A model generated the notes under the pieces. It had not been told where the DNA came from. It ran no database searches and worked only from the letters and a program-made list of their open reading frames with translations. DNA of 62,921 nt from an uncultured Clostridium sp. (GTDB taxonomy: Bacteria; Bacillota; Clostridia; TANB77; CAG-508), in contig USQZ01000004.1 of the NCBI GenBank assembly GCA_900556975.1, positions 1 through 62,921 of the forward strand, given 5' to 3'. Position numbers and translations under genes: made by a program. Of this stretch, positions 34,607 to 44,287 are shown piece by piece. How positions within the stretch are numbered: the stretch's first letter is position 1; each line of letters starts with the position of its first letter.

Positions 34607-37291
34607 ATGTCTAAATTAATTGTTGTTGATGGAAATAGTATTGTGAATAGAGCTTTTTACGGAATTATGGGAAGTAAAATGCTACAAACGGCTGATGGAA
34701 CATATACTAATGCAGTGTATGGATTTTTAGCTATATTGTTTAAAGAATTAGATGAAGTGAAGCCTGATTATATAGCAGTTGCTTTTGATTTGAAAGCTCC
34801 AACTGCAAGACATAAAATGTATGATGGCTATAAAGCAAATAGAAAAGGGATGCCTGAGGAACTTGCAGCACAGATGCCTATTTTAAAAGATGTTTTAAGA
34901 GCAATGAATATTACTATAATTGAAAAGGAAGGTTATGAGGCGGATGATGTTTTAGGAACTTTGTCACGTATTGGTGAAAATTCTGGCTTGGATGTTGTTT
35001 TACTTACTGGTGATAGAGATTCTTTTCAACTTGCTACAGATAAAGTTTCTATATATATTCCAAGAACTAAGGCTGGAAAAACAGAGACAGAAATTTTTAA
35101 TAGGGATAAGGTTTTAGAAGTTTATGGTGTAGAGCCTAAGCAAATGATTGAAGTTAAAGGATTACAAGGAGATACTTCAGATAATATTCCTGGCGTTCCT
35201 GGAATAGGTGAAAAAACAGCGTTATCTCTTGTAAAAAAATATGGAACGATAGATCATTTATATGAGTGTGTTGAGAATAATACTGATGATTTAAAAGGAA
35301 AACAAAGAGAGAAGATTGCTGAAAATAAAGAATTAGCAATGCTTTCAAAAACATTAGGTACAATAAATTTAGAAACTCCAATTGAAAAATCTATTGATGA
35401 TTTGAAAATGAAGGAATGGAATAAATCTGAAGTTTATAAAATTTTCAAGGAATTAAAATTTAACAGATATATTGATAGATTTAATTTGAAAGAAGAAATA
35501 GTAGAAAATGATAATGTTGAACCTACTATGACAATGGATTTTGAGAAAGCGGTTATAAATGCTGAAAAATTTAATGATATAAAGAAAAAAGTTATAGAAA
35601 ATAAGGTATGTTATTTTTATGTTGAAACAGTAGAAGATACTAATTCAATTATAAAGAAAAAAATTAAATCAATTAGTATTTATATAAAAGATGAAAATAA
35701 GGTATATGATTATAAAGTTTCTAATATTCTTGAATTGAAGGATATTTTCGAAAGTGAAGACGTACTAAAATGTAGTTATGATTTGAAGGATATTTATATT
35801 TTGTGCGAAGAAGCGGAAATTAATCCTAAGAATTTTATGTTTGATATTAGAATTGCAGGATATTTGCTTAATTCAACAACAAATCAATATTCGATATCAG
35901 ATTTAATGAATGAATATTTGGAAATAGATATTAATGTTGATGATGGTAAGCAAGAACAATTAAATTTATTTGATGTGCAAGAGGAAAAAGAGAATGAGCA
36001 AATTGCTGTATATGCTTATTCTATTGGAAATTTACATGATGTTTTGGAAAAAGATTTAAAAGAAAATGGTATGTATGATTTATTTAATAATATCGAAATG
36101 CCTGTATTAGAAGTTCTTGCAGATATGCAATATAGAGGAATGTATGTGGATAAAAATGAATTAATTGCATATGGTGATGAGTTAAAGGTTAAATTGGATG
36201 AGTTGACAAATAAAATTCATGAATTAGCTGGTGAAGAATTTAATATAAATTCAACTAAACAGCTTGGAGAAGTTTTATTTGAAAAATTGAAATTGCCTGT
36301 TATAAAGAAAACAAAAAATGGTTATTCAACTGATGTAGATACTTTAGAGAAATTGCAATGTGAGCATGAAATAATTGAGTATATCTTAGAATATCGTCAA
36401 TTAGCAAAATTGAATTCTACTTATATTGAAGGAATGATACCATATATTAATAAAAATACTGGAAGAATTCATTCTTATTTTCACCAAACTGTTACTGCTA
36501 CAGGAAGAATAAGTAGTACAGAACCTAATTTGCAAAATATTCCTACAAGAATTGAAATTGGAAAGAAATTAAGAAAGGTTTTCAAACCTGCAGAAAATAA
36601 AATATTTTTAGATGCTGATTATTCTCAAATTGAACTTCGTGTTTTGGCTCATGTTTCTAAAGATGAAACTATGGTTGATAACTTTATTCATGACGAGGAT
36701 ATTCATGCTCAGGCTGCTTCAAGAGTTTTTGGTGTGCCACTGGATGAAGTAACGAAAGAGTTGAGAAGTAAGGCTAAGGCTGTTAATTTTGGAATTGTTT
36801 ATGGTATTAGTGATTTTGGTTTAGCTGGTCAAATTCATTCTTCTAGAAAGCAAGCAAAACAGTATATAGAGCAATATTTGGAAAAATATAATGGAATAAA
36901 AACTTTTATGGATGAAGCTGTAGAGGATGCAAAAAAGAAAGGTTATATTGAAACAATGTATAACAGAAGAAGATATATTCCTGAATTAACTTCTAAGAGT
37001 TATATGGTTAGAAAGTTTGGAGAGAGAGTTGCAATGAATACTCCAATCCAAGGTACAGCTGCTGACATTATGAAGATTGCTATGATAAATGTTTTTAGAG
37101 AATTGAAAAATAGAAATTTAAATTCAAAAATCGTTCTTCAAGTACATGATGAATTATTAATTGAAACAGATATAAAAGAGAAAGATGAAGTTAGAGAAAT
37201 TTTAGTTAATAATATGGAACATGCTGCTAAATTGTTAGTTCCACTTAAAGTGGAAGTGGCAGAGGGCGAGAATTGGTATGATGCTAAATAG
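34607..37291 (+). CDS. polA: DNA polymerase I
   Basis: Fills gaps and removes RNA primers. 894 aa: 5'-nuclease domain (VVDGNSIVNRAFYG, YKANRKGMPEEL, GDTSDNIPGVPGIGEKTA with the helix-hairpin), a central 3'-5' exonuclease-like domain (about 310-470), and the polymerase domain. The latter has motif A DADYSQIELRVLAH (about 668), motif B AKAVNFGIVYGISDFG and motif C LQVHDELLIE. The exonuclease region reads YFYVETVED where proofreading enzymes have DTET, so proofreading is probably lost, as in many Bacillota Pol I. Confidence 0.96.
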   Translation: MSKLIVVDGNSIVNRAFYGIMGSKMLQTADGTYTNAVYGFLAILFKELDEVKPDYIAVAFDLKAPTARHKMYDGYKANRKGMPEELAAQMPILKDVLRAMNITIIEKEGYEADDVLGTLSRIGENSGLDVVLLTGDRDSFQLATDKVSIYIPRTKAGKTETEIFNRDKVLEVYGVEPKQMIEVKGLQGDTSDNIPGVPGIGEKTALSLVKKYGTIDHLYECVENNTDDLKGKQREKIAENKELAMLSKTLGTINLETPIEKSIDDLKMKEWNKSEVYKIFKELKFNRYIDRFNLKEEIVENDNVEPTMTMDFEKAVINAEKFNDIKKKVIENKVCYFYVETVEDTNSIIKKKIKSISIYIKDENKVYDYKVSNILELKDIFESEDVLKCSYDLKDIYILCEEAEINPKNFMFDIRIAGYLLNSTTNQYSISDLMNEYLEIDINVDDGKQEQLNLFDVQEEKENEQIAVYAYSIGNLHDVLEKDLKENGMYDLFNNIEMPVLEVLADMQYRGMYVDKNELIAYGDELKVKLDELTNKIHELAGEEFNINSTKQLGEVLFEKLKLPVIKKTKNGYSTDVDTLEKLQCEHEIIEYILEYRQLAKLNSTYIEGMIPYINKNTGRIHSYFHQTVTATGRISSTEPNLQNIPTRIEIGKKLRKVFKPAENKIFLDADYSQIELRVLAHVSKDETMVDNFIHDEDIHAQAASRVFGVPLDEVTKELRSKAKAVNFGIVYGISDFGLAGQIHSSRKQAKQYIEQYLEKYNGIKTFMDEAVEDAKKKGYIETMYNRRRYIPELTSKSYMVRKFGERVAMNTPIQGTAADIMKIAMINVFRELKNRNLNSKIVLQVHDELLIETDIKEKDEVREILVNNMEHAAKLLVPLKVEVAEGENWYDAK

Positions 37292-37306
37292 AAGAAAGGC
37301 TGATAA

Positions 37307-37852
37307 ATGAAATTTAAAATTTGGACTGTTTTAGTAATTATTTGCATACTTACGAGTGCAATATTTGTGTTTAAAGATAAAATATTAATAAAGTTTTATC
37401 CTGATAAGTATTCTGATTATGTAGAAAAATATTCAGAAGAATATGGTGTTGATAAAAATCTAGTTTATGCTGTGATAAAGCAAGAAAGTAATTTTAGAGA
37501 AAAAGCTAAATCTAGTAAGGGGGCTAAAGGGCTTATGCAGATTATGAATGATACTGCAATTGAAATTGCTGAAGAGCTTGGTTATAGTGGTGTGAATTTG
37601 TACAATGCTGAGACAAACATAAATATTGGAACAAAGTATTTAGCTGATTTGATAGAAAAATATGAGAATCCTAAAATCGCTATTGCTGCTTATAATGCTG
37701 GCTTTGGAAATGTTGATAAATGGATTGCTCAAGGGATTATAAAAGAAGATGGTTCGAATTTAGAAGAAATTCCATATAGAGAGACAGAAATGTATTTACG
37801 CAAAGTAATGAAAAATTATGAAATGTATAATAAATTGTATGGCGTACAATAG
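37307..37852 (+). CDS. Membrane-anchored lytic transglycosylase (SLT domain)
   Basis: 181 aa. N-terminal TM/signal anchor (WTVLVIICILTSAIFVF), then a GH23 SLT domain: VDKNLVYAVIKQESNFREKAKSSKGAKGLMQIMNDTA. This holds the catalytic Glu in KQES and the GLMQ motif, followed by NIGTKYLADLIEKY and IAIAAYNAGFGNVDKWI. Cleaves glycan strands of peptidoglycan outside the membrane. It lies 15 bp after polA. Confidence 0.92.
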   Translation: MKFKIWTVLVIICILTSAIFVFKDKILIKFYPDKYSDYVEKYSEEYGVDKNLVYAVIKQESNFREKAKSSKGAKGLMQIMNDTAIEIAEELGYSGVNLYNAETNINIGTKYLADLIEKYENPKIAIAAYNAGFGNVDKWIAQGIIKEDGSNLEEIPYRETEMYLRKVMKNYEMYNKLYGVQ

Positions 37853-37956
37853 AAGATTTATATTTGTTGTATAGAAGAAAGCTTATACAAAATTTTTGAA
37901 TCACTGTGCAGAGATTAAATGAACGAAGTGAGTTCGATTGAAGCTTTTTACACGAT

Positions 37957-38021
37957 TTTAAAATAAGATTACCTTAAAAATGTATCTTCATGATATGTTT
38001 TAATGGTAATCTTATTTTAAA
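37957..38021. repeat. Palindromic element upstream of the YvyF-like gene
   Basis: Perfect 17-bp arms (37957-37973 and 38005-38021) with a 31-nt centre that itself pairs (TTAAAA..TATC / GATATGTTTTAA). The whole 37853-38153 gap (301 nt) has no ORF. Besides this element, 37910-37945 contains GAATCACT...AGTGAGTTC and GAAC-GAAGTGA-GTTC. There is no T run after the stem, so it is not a classical terminator. Confidence 0.6.
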
Positions 38022-38153
38022 GCTTTAAAGAATGTGCCAGTAAGGTACGAAAAAATTTTGATATAATCTTTCTTTTTTTAACATATTATGATAAAATGTG
38101 ACAGAAAATACATGAAGTTAATTTATTGACTTCCTATGAAAGGAATGATTTAT

Positions 38154-38402
38154 ATGGAATTTAAAAAATGTCCTCGTTGTGGAAACTTTTTTCATTCAGA
38201 TATGGATGTATGCCAAGCTTGTAAAACAAATGAAAATTTGGATATACAAAAATTAAAAAACTTTTTTGAACAAAATACTTGTACAAATGGAATTACAGTA
38301 CAAGAAATTTCTGTTGAGACAGGAATTAATTCTAGAAATTTAAATAGATTTTTGCTTAATGATGAATTTTCTGGATATATTAATCAAGGAATTTCAAAAT
38401 AA
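38154..38402 (+). CDS. YvyF-like zinc-ribbon plus HTH protein
   Basis: 82 aa from the ATG at 38154 behind AAAGGA. A zinc ribbon (KKCPRCGNFFHSDMDVCQAC: two CxxC pairs in residues 4-25) is followed by a helix-turn-helix-like part (GITVQEISVETGINSRNLNRFLLNDEF). This resembles the YvyF/TIGR03826 type described in flagellar operons. No flagellar gene is present in the window, so a general regulatory role is as likely. It lies 26 bp upstream of tyrS and probably shares its transcript. Confidence 0.65.
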   Translation: MEFKKCPRCGNFFHSDMDVCQACKTNENLDIQKLKNFFEQNTCTNGITVQEISVETGINSRNLNRFLLNDEFSGYINQGISK

Positions 38403-38428
38403 TTTTAAACTAGGAGGAAGATTTACAG

Positions 38429-39640
38429 ATGCAGAATGTTTTTAATACATTAGAGAGAAGAGGTTATGTTGAACAATTAACTCATCCAGAGGAGATAAAA
38501 AAATTATTTGAGAAAGAATGTGTACCATTTTATATTGGAATTGATCCAACAGCAGATAGTTTACATGTAGGTCATTTTATTTCTTTGATGGTTGCATCTC
38601 ATATGCAAAAAGCTGGACATAAACCAATAATATTAATGGGTGGTGGAACAGCTATTATAGGTGATCCATCAGGAAAAACTGATATGAGAAAAATGCTTAC
38701 AGTTGAAGATATTGATAATAATGTTGCTCAAATAAAAAAACAAATAGAGAAATTTTTAAGTTTTGAAGGACCAAATGCTGCTATTATTGTTAATAACGGT
38801 GATTGGCTTAGAGATTTAAATTATATTAATTTCATGAGAGAAATAGGAGTTCATTTTTCTGTAAATAGAATGTTAGCTGCAGAGTGTTATAAAAACAGAT
38901 TAGAAACAGGATTAACTTTCTTCGAACTTGGATATATGTTAATGCAATCTTATGACTTTTTATATTTACATGATCATTATGGATGTAAACTTGAAATGGG
39001 TGGAAATGATCAATGGTCTAATATAATTGGTGGAGTTGAATTAATTAGAAAGATTGGTGCTGAAGATGCTTATGGATTTACTTTTAAACTTCTTACAACT
39101 AAAGAAGGTAAAAAGATGGGTAAAACGGAAAAAGGTGCTTTATGGTTAAATCCAGAAAAAACATCTCCATACGAATTTTATCAATATTGGAGAAATGTTG
39201 CTGATGATGATATTGAAAATGTTATGAAATTGCTAACATTTATTGATGTTGATGAAATTGAAGAAATGACAAAATATAAAGATGAAAGAATTAATGAAGC
39301 TAAGAGGAGAGCAGCTTTTGAAATTACAAAACTTGTTCATGGTGAAGAAGCTGCAATAAAAGCTGAAGAGGCAACAAAAGCTATGTTTGAAGGAAAAGGA
39401 AATGTTGAAGCAATGGAATCAACTAAAGTTGAAGTTGGTTGCACAATTACAGAAGCACTTGTTAATGCTGGAATAGCTCCTTCAAAAGGACAAGCTAAAA
39501 CTTTAATTTCTCAAGGTGCAATTAGTTTAAATGATGAAAAGATAGATGATATTGCTTATGTGTTAAAAGAAGAAGATTTTAAAGAAGGCTATGCAATTTT
39601 GAGAAAAGGAAAGAAAATTTATCATAAATTGACAAAATAA
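38429..39640 (+). CDS. tyrS: Tyrosyl-tRNA synthetase
   Basis: 403 aa class I synthetase. IGIDPTADSLHVGHF carries the HIGH-type motif as HVGH; GGNDQWSNIIGG and KLLTTKEGKKMGKTEKGALWL carry the KMSKS equivalent as KMGKT. A C-terminal S4 RNA-binding domain (IAPSKGQAKTLISQGAISLNDEKI) is present. RBS AGGAGG. No T-box leader is seen. Confidence 0.96.
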   Translation: MQNVFNTLERRGYVEQLTHPEEIKKLFEKECVPFYIGIDPTADSLHVGHFISLMVASHMQKAGHKPIILMGGGTAIIGDPSGKTDMRKMLTVEDIDNNVAQIKKQIEKFLSFEGPNAAIIVNNGDWLRDLNYINFMREIGVHFSVNRMLAAECYKNRLETGLTFFELGYMLMQSYDFLYLHDHYGCKLEMGGNDQWSNIIGGVELIRKIGAEDAYGFTFKLLTTKEGKKMGKTEKGALWLNPEKTSPYEFYQYWRNVADDDIENVMKLLTFIDVDEIEEMTKYKDERINEAKRRAAFEITKLVHGEEAAIKAEEATKAMFEGKGNVEAMESTKVEVGCTITEALVNAGIAPSKGQAKTLISQGAISLNDEKIDDIAYVLKEEDFKEGYAILRKGKKIYHKLTK

Positions 39641-39655
39641 GAAAATTGAAAAGTG

Positions 39656-39686
39656 GATTTAAGTTGATACTTAAATCTATTTTTTA
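39656..39686 (+). terminator. Terminator of tyrS
   Basis: GATTTAAGT (39656-39664) / ACTTAAATC (39669-39677), loop TGAT, followed by TATTTTTTAT. The sequence to 39760 also contains TTCCTGTTATAT...ATATAATAGGAA, a relative of the hairpin at 8436. Confidence 0.8.
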
Positions 39687-39800
39687 TATAATATGAATGT
39701 CCTTTGAACTTCCTGTTATATAAGAGTAAAAATATAATAGGAAACTTTTCCAAACTTCTTATCATATAAGATTAACAATTATGTTTATAACAATAAATAG

Positions 39801-39839
39801 CACGAGCGCTGCTTCTCTAATTAGAGAAGTGCGCTCGTG
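39801..39839 (-). terminator. GC-rich two-part hairpin ending the GT2 gene
   Basis: CACGAGCGC (39801-39809) / GCGCTCGTG (39831-39839) enclosing CTTCTCTAATTAGAGAAG. On the minus strand it begins 6 nt after the GT2 stop and is followed by CTATTTATTG. Its high G+C resembles the GT2 gene rather than the host sequence. Confidence 0.7.
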
Positions 39840-39845
39840 TGTGCG

Positions 39846-40715
39846 TTAAATTTGGTAAAGTGGTTTAAATTCTTCTTTAAGTGATTCAGGTAAAGAATCG
39901 TATTTCTTTTTGAGTCTACGCATATAGTCCTGAGTGAAGAATGCGATGTCTCTTCCTGAAATGTTGTCGAGTTTTACAAAATTGGTGATTGCATAGTCAC
40001 ATGCGTACCAAAATGCAATTGCTCTTTCACGTTCAGCTTCCATACTTGCGATGTTTGTTAAACTTGTGCTGTTGTTACAAATATAGTTATAACCAATGTA
40101 GTCAATGCATATTACTGATTGGGACGATGCAATGAGGATTGGTATGAGTGCCACGTCTTCATAGCAACGAAGATTGCTTGCTGCGATTTGGAACTTGAAA
40201 AAAATTTCTCGTTTAAACGCGAACAGCCAGTATACTGCGTATTTTTTACCTGGTTTTGACCAGAGCATGAGTGCGTCCATACCTGAAAGCATGGTTCCAG
40301 CTTCTTCGAGCCAGTTGTATCTTTGATGGTCTTTGGATTCATCGTCTCCGACTAAGTTTACCTGGTATCTTACGATGTCTGGATTTTTGTTGGTAACGAT
40401 GGTATTTCCGAGAGCTTCAAGCAGTTTGGGATTGATTGTGTCGTCTGAGTCTACGAAGATTACATAATCACCTTGGGCTAATGTTGTGCCTCGTGTTCTG
40501 GTGATAGCTACACCTGAGTTTTCAAAGTGATATGCGTGAACTCGTGAATCTTTTTCTTCGTATTCGTCCAAAATATCTTTGCTATTGTCGGTTGAACCAT
40601 CATTGATGACGATAACTTCAAAGTTTTCATACGTCTGGGCTAAGATGCTGTTTAAACAGGTCCGAATAGGGCCTTCTGCGTTATAACATGGAACAATTAT
40701 ACTGAATTTCAACAT
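39846..40715 (-). CDS. Family 2 glycosyltransferase, probably acquired
   Basis: 289 aa from the minus-strand ATG at 40715, six bases after AAAGGAGG. GT-A fold motifs: SIIVPCYNAEGPIRTCLNSILAQTYENFEVIVINDGSTDNS, GVAITRTRG and the metal-binding FVDSDD. It transfers a sugar from a nucleotide donor to a surface glycan or lipid. G+C is clearly higher than its surroundings (a hand-counted line at 40441-40500 has 27 of 60 G/C, against 18 of 60 at 41041-41100), with codons such as CTG and CGT rare elsewhere here. That suggests recent transfer. It has its own promoter and terminator. Confidence 0.85.
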   Translation of the reverse strand: MLKFSIIVPCYNAEGPIRTCLNSILAQTYENFEVIVINDGSTDNSKDILDEYEEKDSRVHAYHFENSGVAITRTRGTTLAQGDYVIFVDSDDTINPKLLEALGNTIVTNKNPDIVRYQVNLVGDDESKDHQRYNWLEEAGTMLSGMDALMLWSKPGKKYAVYWLFAFKREIFFKFQIAASNLRCYEDVALIPILIASSQSVICIDYIGYNYICNNSTSLTNIASMEAERERAIAFWYACDYAITNFVKLDNISGRDIAFFTQDYMRRLKKKYDSLPESLKEEFKPLYQI

Positions 40716-40789
40716 ATCGTTGACCTCCTTTTCCATACGCGGCGGACCTTTTAAATAAGAGTCCTAGTTGATAAGTTCTTATGCTCATG

Positions 40790-40818
40790 ATTATAATATG
40801 GAAGAAGCGTTTAGTCAA
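40790..40818 (-). promoter_or_regulatory. Promoter of the GT2 gene
   Basis: On the minus strand TTGACT (40818-40813), 17-bp spacer, TATAAT (40795-40790). Its -35 box directly abuts the -35 box of the plus-strand promoter for GH3. Confidence 0.8.
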
Positions 40819-40847
40819 TTGAATATTGCGAAAAAGTATGATATAAG
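40819..40847 (+). promoter_or_regulatory. Divergent promoter toward the GH3 gene
   Basis: TTGAAT (40819-40824), 17-bp spacer, TATAAG (40842-40847). The junction of the two -35 boxes forms the palindrome TCAATTGA (40815-40822). The leader to the GH3 start is about 125 nt without further structure that I can see. Confidence 0.6.
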
Positions 40848-40979
40848 TAGATTATTGACTAGATTTTATTAATTTTAAGACGAGGTGTTTAATTTTTTGA
40901 TGTTAATGGAGCAAATAATTGAGGTTTGTCTTGAGATTTTGAATATAAGAAATTTTAAAATAGTGAGGTTTTTGAAATT

Positions 40980-43445
40980 ATGAAGTATGGAGAGTTAATT
41001 GAAAGGTTGTCTTTGGAGGAAAAGGCAAGTTTATGTGTGGGTAATGATTATTGGCATAGTGTTGGTTTTGAAAAGTATGGTATTCCTAAGATTACTATGT
41101 CTGATGGTCCTCATGGATTAAGAGTTCAGAAAACTAAGGCTGATAATTTAGGAATAAATGAGAGTGAGATTTCTACTTGCTTTCCTGCTTCTGCAAGTTT
41201 GGGAAATACTTGGAACAGAGAACTTGTATATTTACTTGGAAAGACTTTGGGAGAAGAAGCTAGAAAAGAGGAAGTTAATGTTGTTTTAGGACCTGCTATT
41301 AATATAAAGAGAAGTCCTTTGTGTGGTAGAAATTTTGAGTATTTTTCTGAGGATCCTTATTTGACTGGAATCCTTGGTACAGAGTATGTTAAAGGACTTC
41401 AGAGCACAGGAGTTGGCGCTTGTGTGAAGCATTTTGCTGTTAATAATCAGGAAAATAGGAGAAGAACAATTGACGCGATTGTTGATGAGAGAGCTTTAAG
41501 AGAGGTTTATTTGAAGGCTTTTGAGTTGATTGTGAAGAATGCAAAACCGTGGTCTGTTATGAGTGCTTATAATAAAGTTAATGGTGAATATTGCAGTGAG
41601 AATCAACATTTACTTAAAGACATTTTGAGAGATGAATGGAATTTTGATGGTATTGTTATTTCTGATTGGGGAGCTGAGAACGATAGAGTTAAAGGCTTGC
41701 TTGCATCTCATGAGTTAGAAATGCCCGGCGGTAGAGGTAATGGTGCTGATGAAATTGTTTTAGCTGTGAAGTGTGGAAAAGTTTCTGAAAGTGTATTAGA
41801 TGAGGCAGTTGATAGAATTATTGATGTGGCTATTAAGGGACAACAAAATTTAAAGAAATGTATCGGTTTGAAAGACCAGGTTGAAGATTTAGAGAGAAAA
41901 ACTAGTTTGAAGAGTGAGGCTGTTGATACTGCAAGAGAAATTGGATTTGAGTATGATCAGAGAGAGCATCATGAGATTGCTAGAAAAATTGCTGAAGAGA
42001 CGATTGTTTTATTGAAAAATGAAGATGGTATTCTTCCTGTAAAGAAGAAAAAAATTGCTGTTATTGGTGATATGGCGAAAATTCCTAGGTATCAAGGGGC
42101 TGGAAGTTCAACGATTAATCCTTATAAAATTGAGAATGCTTATGATAATTTTGTTGAGAACGGAATTGAGGTTGAGTATGCTAAAGGTTATGAAAGGATT
42201 GAGTCTGAGAATGATGAGTCTTTGAGAAGAGAGGCTGTTAAGTTAGCTGAGAAAAATGACATTGTAATTGTGTTTGCTGGACTTACTGAAAATTATGAAT
42301 CTGAAGGTGTTGATAGAGTTTGTTTAGATATACCTGCTAATCAGAATAAGTTGATTGAAGAAGTGTGCAAGGTGAATAAAAATGTTATTATTGTTTTGGC
42401 AAATGGTTCACCTGTTTTAATGCCTTGGAAAGATAGTGTTAAAGCTATTGTTGCTGGTTATATTGGTGGTGAAGCTGGTGGAAAGGCAATTGTTGATTGT
42501 ATTCTTGGCAAAGTTAATCCTAGTGGTAAGTTGGCAGAATCTTATCCTGTTTGCTTGGAAGATACGTCTTGCTTTAAAAATTATCCTGGAAATGAACTTA
42601 CTGTTGAATATAAAGAGTCTGTTTTTATTGGATATAAGTTTTATGATAAAGTTGGAAAGAATGTGTTGTTTCCATTTGGATTTGGTTTGAGTTATACGGA
42701 TTTTGAGTATTCTGATTTAGAAGTATGCAATGAGAATGAGAAAATTGTGGTTAGATTTAAGATTAAGAATGTTGGAAGTGTTGTTGGAAAAGAGATTGCT
42801 CAGATTTATATTAAGAAAGCTGATTCTGTTGTGTTTAGACCTGAGAAGGAGTTGAGGGATTTTGTGAAAGTTGAGCTTGCTCCTGGTGAGGTTAAAGAAG
42901 CTTGTGTTTGTCTTGATAAGAATTGTTTTGAGTATTTTGATATTGAGAATGATAGATGGCAAATTGAAGCTGGAGAGTATGAGATTTTGATTGGTAAGTC
43001 AAGTAGGAATATTGTTTTGAGTGATAGTGTTGTAATTGATTCTGATGATGTTTGTTCAAAGATGGAGATTTCTGAAAAGTATTGGACTGGAAATGTTCAG
43101 GATGTTTCTGATGAGGATTTTGAAAAATTACTTGGAAGAAAGTTGCCTGATAAGGTTTTGAAAATTGAAAATATTACTGCTGAAAATACATTGGAACAAA
43201 TTAAGAATACGGCAGTTGGCAAGGCAATTTATGATGATCAAATCGAAAAGATGAATAGATTACTTTTGGAGCAAAATGTAAATAAGGCGACTAAAGTTAT
43301 GATGGATTTACAAAAGCCTTTGAAGAAGTTTTATGAAAAGAAGAGTAGCAAAATCACTAAAGAGATGGTTGATGAATTGATTGATATTGCTAAGAAAAAC
43401 AAGAACTTTAAAGAGTGTGCATTTGTGAAAGAATATTTAAAATGA
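40980..43445 (+). CDS. Glycoside hydrolase family 3 (beta-glucosidase-like)
   Basis: 821 aa, no signal peptide, so cytosolic. The barrel domain begins LIERLSLEEKASLCVGNDYW, with TMSDGPHGLR and CVKHFAVNNQENRR. The catalytic nucleophile is the Asp of GIVISDWGA (about 230). The alpha/beta-sandwich follows with the NYESEGVDRVCLDIP loop that carries the acid/base Glu (about 440). A fibronectin III-like domain (PFGFGLSYTDFEYSDL, RFKIKNVGSVVGKEIAQIYI, LRDFVKVELAPGE) and a helical C-terminal extension of about 130 residues complete it. Acts on intracellular beta-glucosides or related oligosaccharides. RBS is weak (GTGAGG). HAD phosphatase follows by 12 bp. Confidence 0.9.
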   Translation: MKYGELIERLSLEEKASLCVGNDYWHSVGFEKYGIPKITMSDGPHGLRVQKTKADNLGINESEISTCFPASASLGNTWNRELVYLLGKTLGEEARKEEVNVVLGPAINIKRSPLCGRNFEYFSEDPYLTGILGTEYVKGLQSTGVGACVKHFAVNNQENRRRTIDAIVDERALREVYLKAFELIVKNAKPWSVMSAYNKVNGEYCSENQHLLKDILRDEWNFDGIVISDWGAENDRVKGLLASHELEMPGGRGNGADEIVLAVKCGKVSESVLDEAVDRIIDVAIKGQQNLKKCIGLKDQVEDLERKTSLKSEAVDTAREIGFEYDQREHHEIARKIAEETIVLLKNEDGILPVKKKKIAVIGDMAKIPRYQGAGSSTINPYKIENAYDNFVENGIEVEYAKGYERIESENDESLRREAVKLAEKNDIVIVFAGLTENYESEGVDRVCLDIPANQNKLIEEVCKVNKNVIIVLANGSPVLMPWKDSVKAIVAGYIGGEAGGKAIVDCILGKVNPSGKLAESYPVCLEDTSCFKNYPGNELTVEYKESVFIGYKFYDKVGKNVLFPFGFGLSYTDFEYSDLEVCNENEKIVVRFKIKNVGSVVGKEIAQIYIKKADSVVFRPEKELRDFVKVELAPGEVKEACVCLDKNCFEYFDIENDRWQIEAGEYEILIGKSSRNIVLSDSVVIDSDDVCSKMEISEKYWTGNVQDVSDEDFEKLLGRKLPDKVLKIENITAENTLEQIKNTAVGKAIYDDQIEKMNRLLLEQNVNKATKVMMDLQKPLKKFYEKKSSKITKEMVDELIDIAKKNKNFKECAFVKEYLK

Positions 43446-43457
43446 GAGGATTGAAAA

Positions 43458-44267
43458 ATGATTAAAGCTGTTTTTATTGATATAGATGAAACATTGACAA
43501 ATAGCCAAAGAGAGGTTACAGAAAAAACAAAATTTGAGATTGCTAACTGTGTGAAAAATGGTGTGAAAATTATTTTGACTTCTGGCAGGTCTCGTAGGGA
43601 AGCTATGGATTTTCAGATGGCAATTGGTGCAAGTCCATGTATTATTTCTTCTAATGGTGCTTCTGCATATGATGCAGAGTGTAATAGAGAAATTTATAAT
43701 GAGAGGATTGAGCCTGATGTGGTTCTTGGATTGATTGATTATGCTAGAAGAAATGGACATACTGTTAAGCTTAATTATGGAGATTCTTTGATTATGAATA
43801 AGGCGGCTTATGATGATGAGAAGCCTTTAGAGACTTCTTATGATGTGCTTGAGCGTGTTGCACGTGAGGAACAGGTGGTTCAGTGCGTTGTTAATGATAC
43901 TGATTTTGCGAAAATGAAAATTTTTAGAGAATATGTAAAGAATGAGTACAATGGGCTTGATATTGTAAATGAGTCTAAGCGCTTTAAGAATCCTGACTTG
44001 AAACCAAGCAAAAGGTATTACTGTGATGTAGCTTCAGATAAAGTTTCTAAGGGGCATGCTGTTAAGGCGGTTTGTGAGTATTTCGGCTTTACGGCAGATG
44101 AAATTATTACGATAGGTGATGGTGAGAATGACGTGTCTATGTTTAAGCAGACTCCAAATTCTGTAGCTATGGGAAATGCGTTACCTATGATTAAAGAGAA
44201 GGCTAGTTTTGTTACTACATCTAATGATGAGGATGGAGTGGCTAAAGTGCTAGAGAGGTTATACTAA
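43458..44267 (+). CDS. Cof-type HAD-superfamily phosphatase
   Basis: 269 aa. HAD motif I FIDIDETLTNSQ (DxDxT-type), motif II LTSGRSRREA, the C2 cap typical of Cof/YidA proteins, Lys in SDKVSKGHAV and motif IV TIGDGENDVSMFK. Dephosphorylates sugar phosphates or similar metabolites. Co-directional with GH3 and behind GAGAGGA, so it probably handles a product of that pathway. Confidence 0.88.
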   Translation: MIKAVFIDIDETLTNSQREVTEKTKFEIANCVKNGVKIILTSGRSRREAMDFQMAIGASPCIISSNGASAYDAECNREIYNERIEPDVVLGLIDYARRNGHTVKLNYGDSLIMNKAAYDDEKPLETSYDVLERVAREEQVVQCVVNDTDFAKMKIFREYVKNEYNGLDIVNESKRFKNPDLKPSKRYYCDVASDKVSKGHAVKAVCEYFGFTADEIITIGDGENDVSMFKQTPNSVAMGNALPMIKEKASFVTTSNDEDGVAKVLERLY

Positions 44268-44287
44268 ATTTTAAATAAAAATAAAAA

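Noticed and set aside
38022..38428. T-box for tyrS
   Set aside because: The YvyF-like ORF lies directly upstream and no T-box motif is visible in the gap before it.
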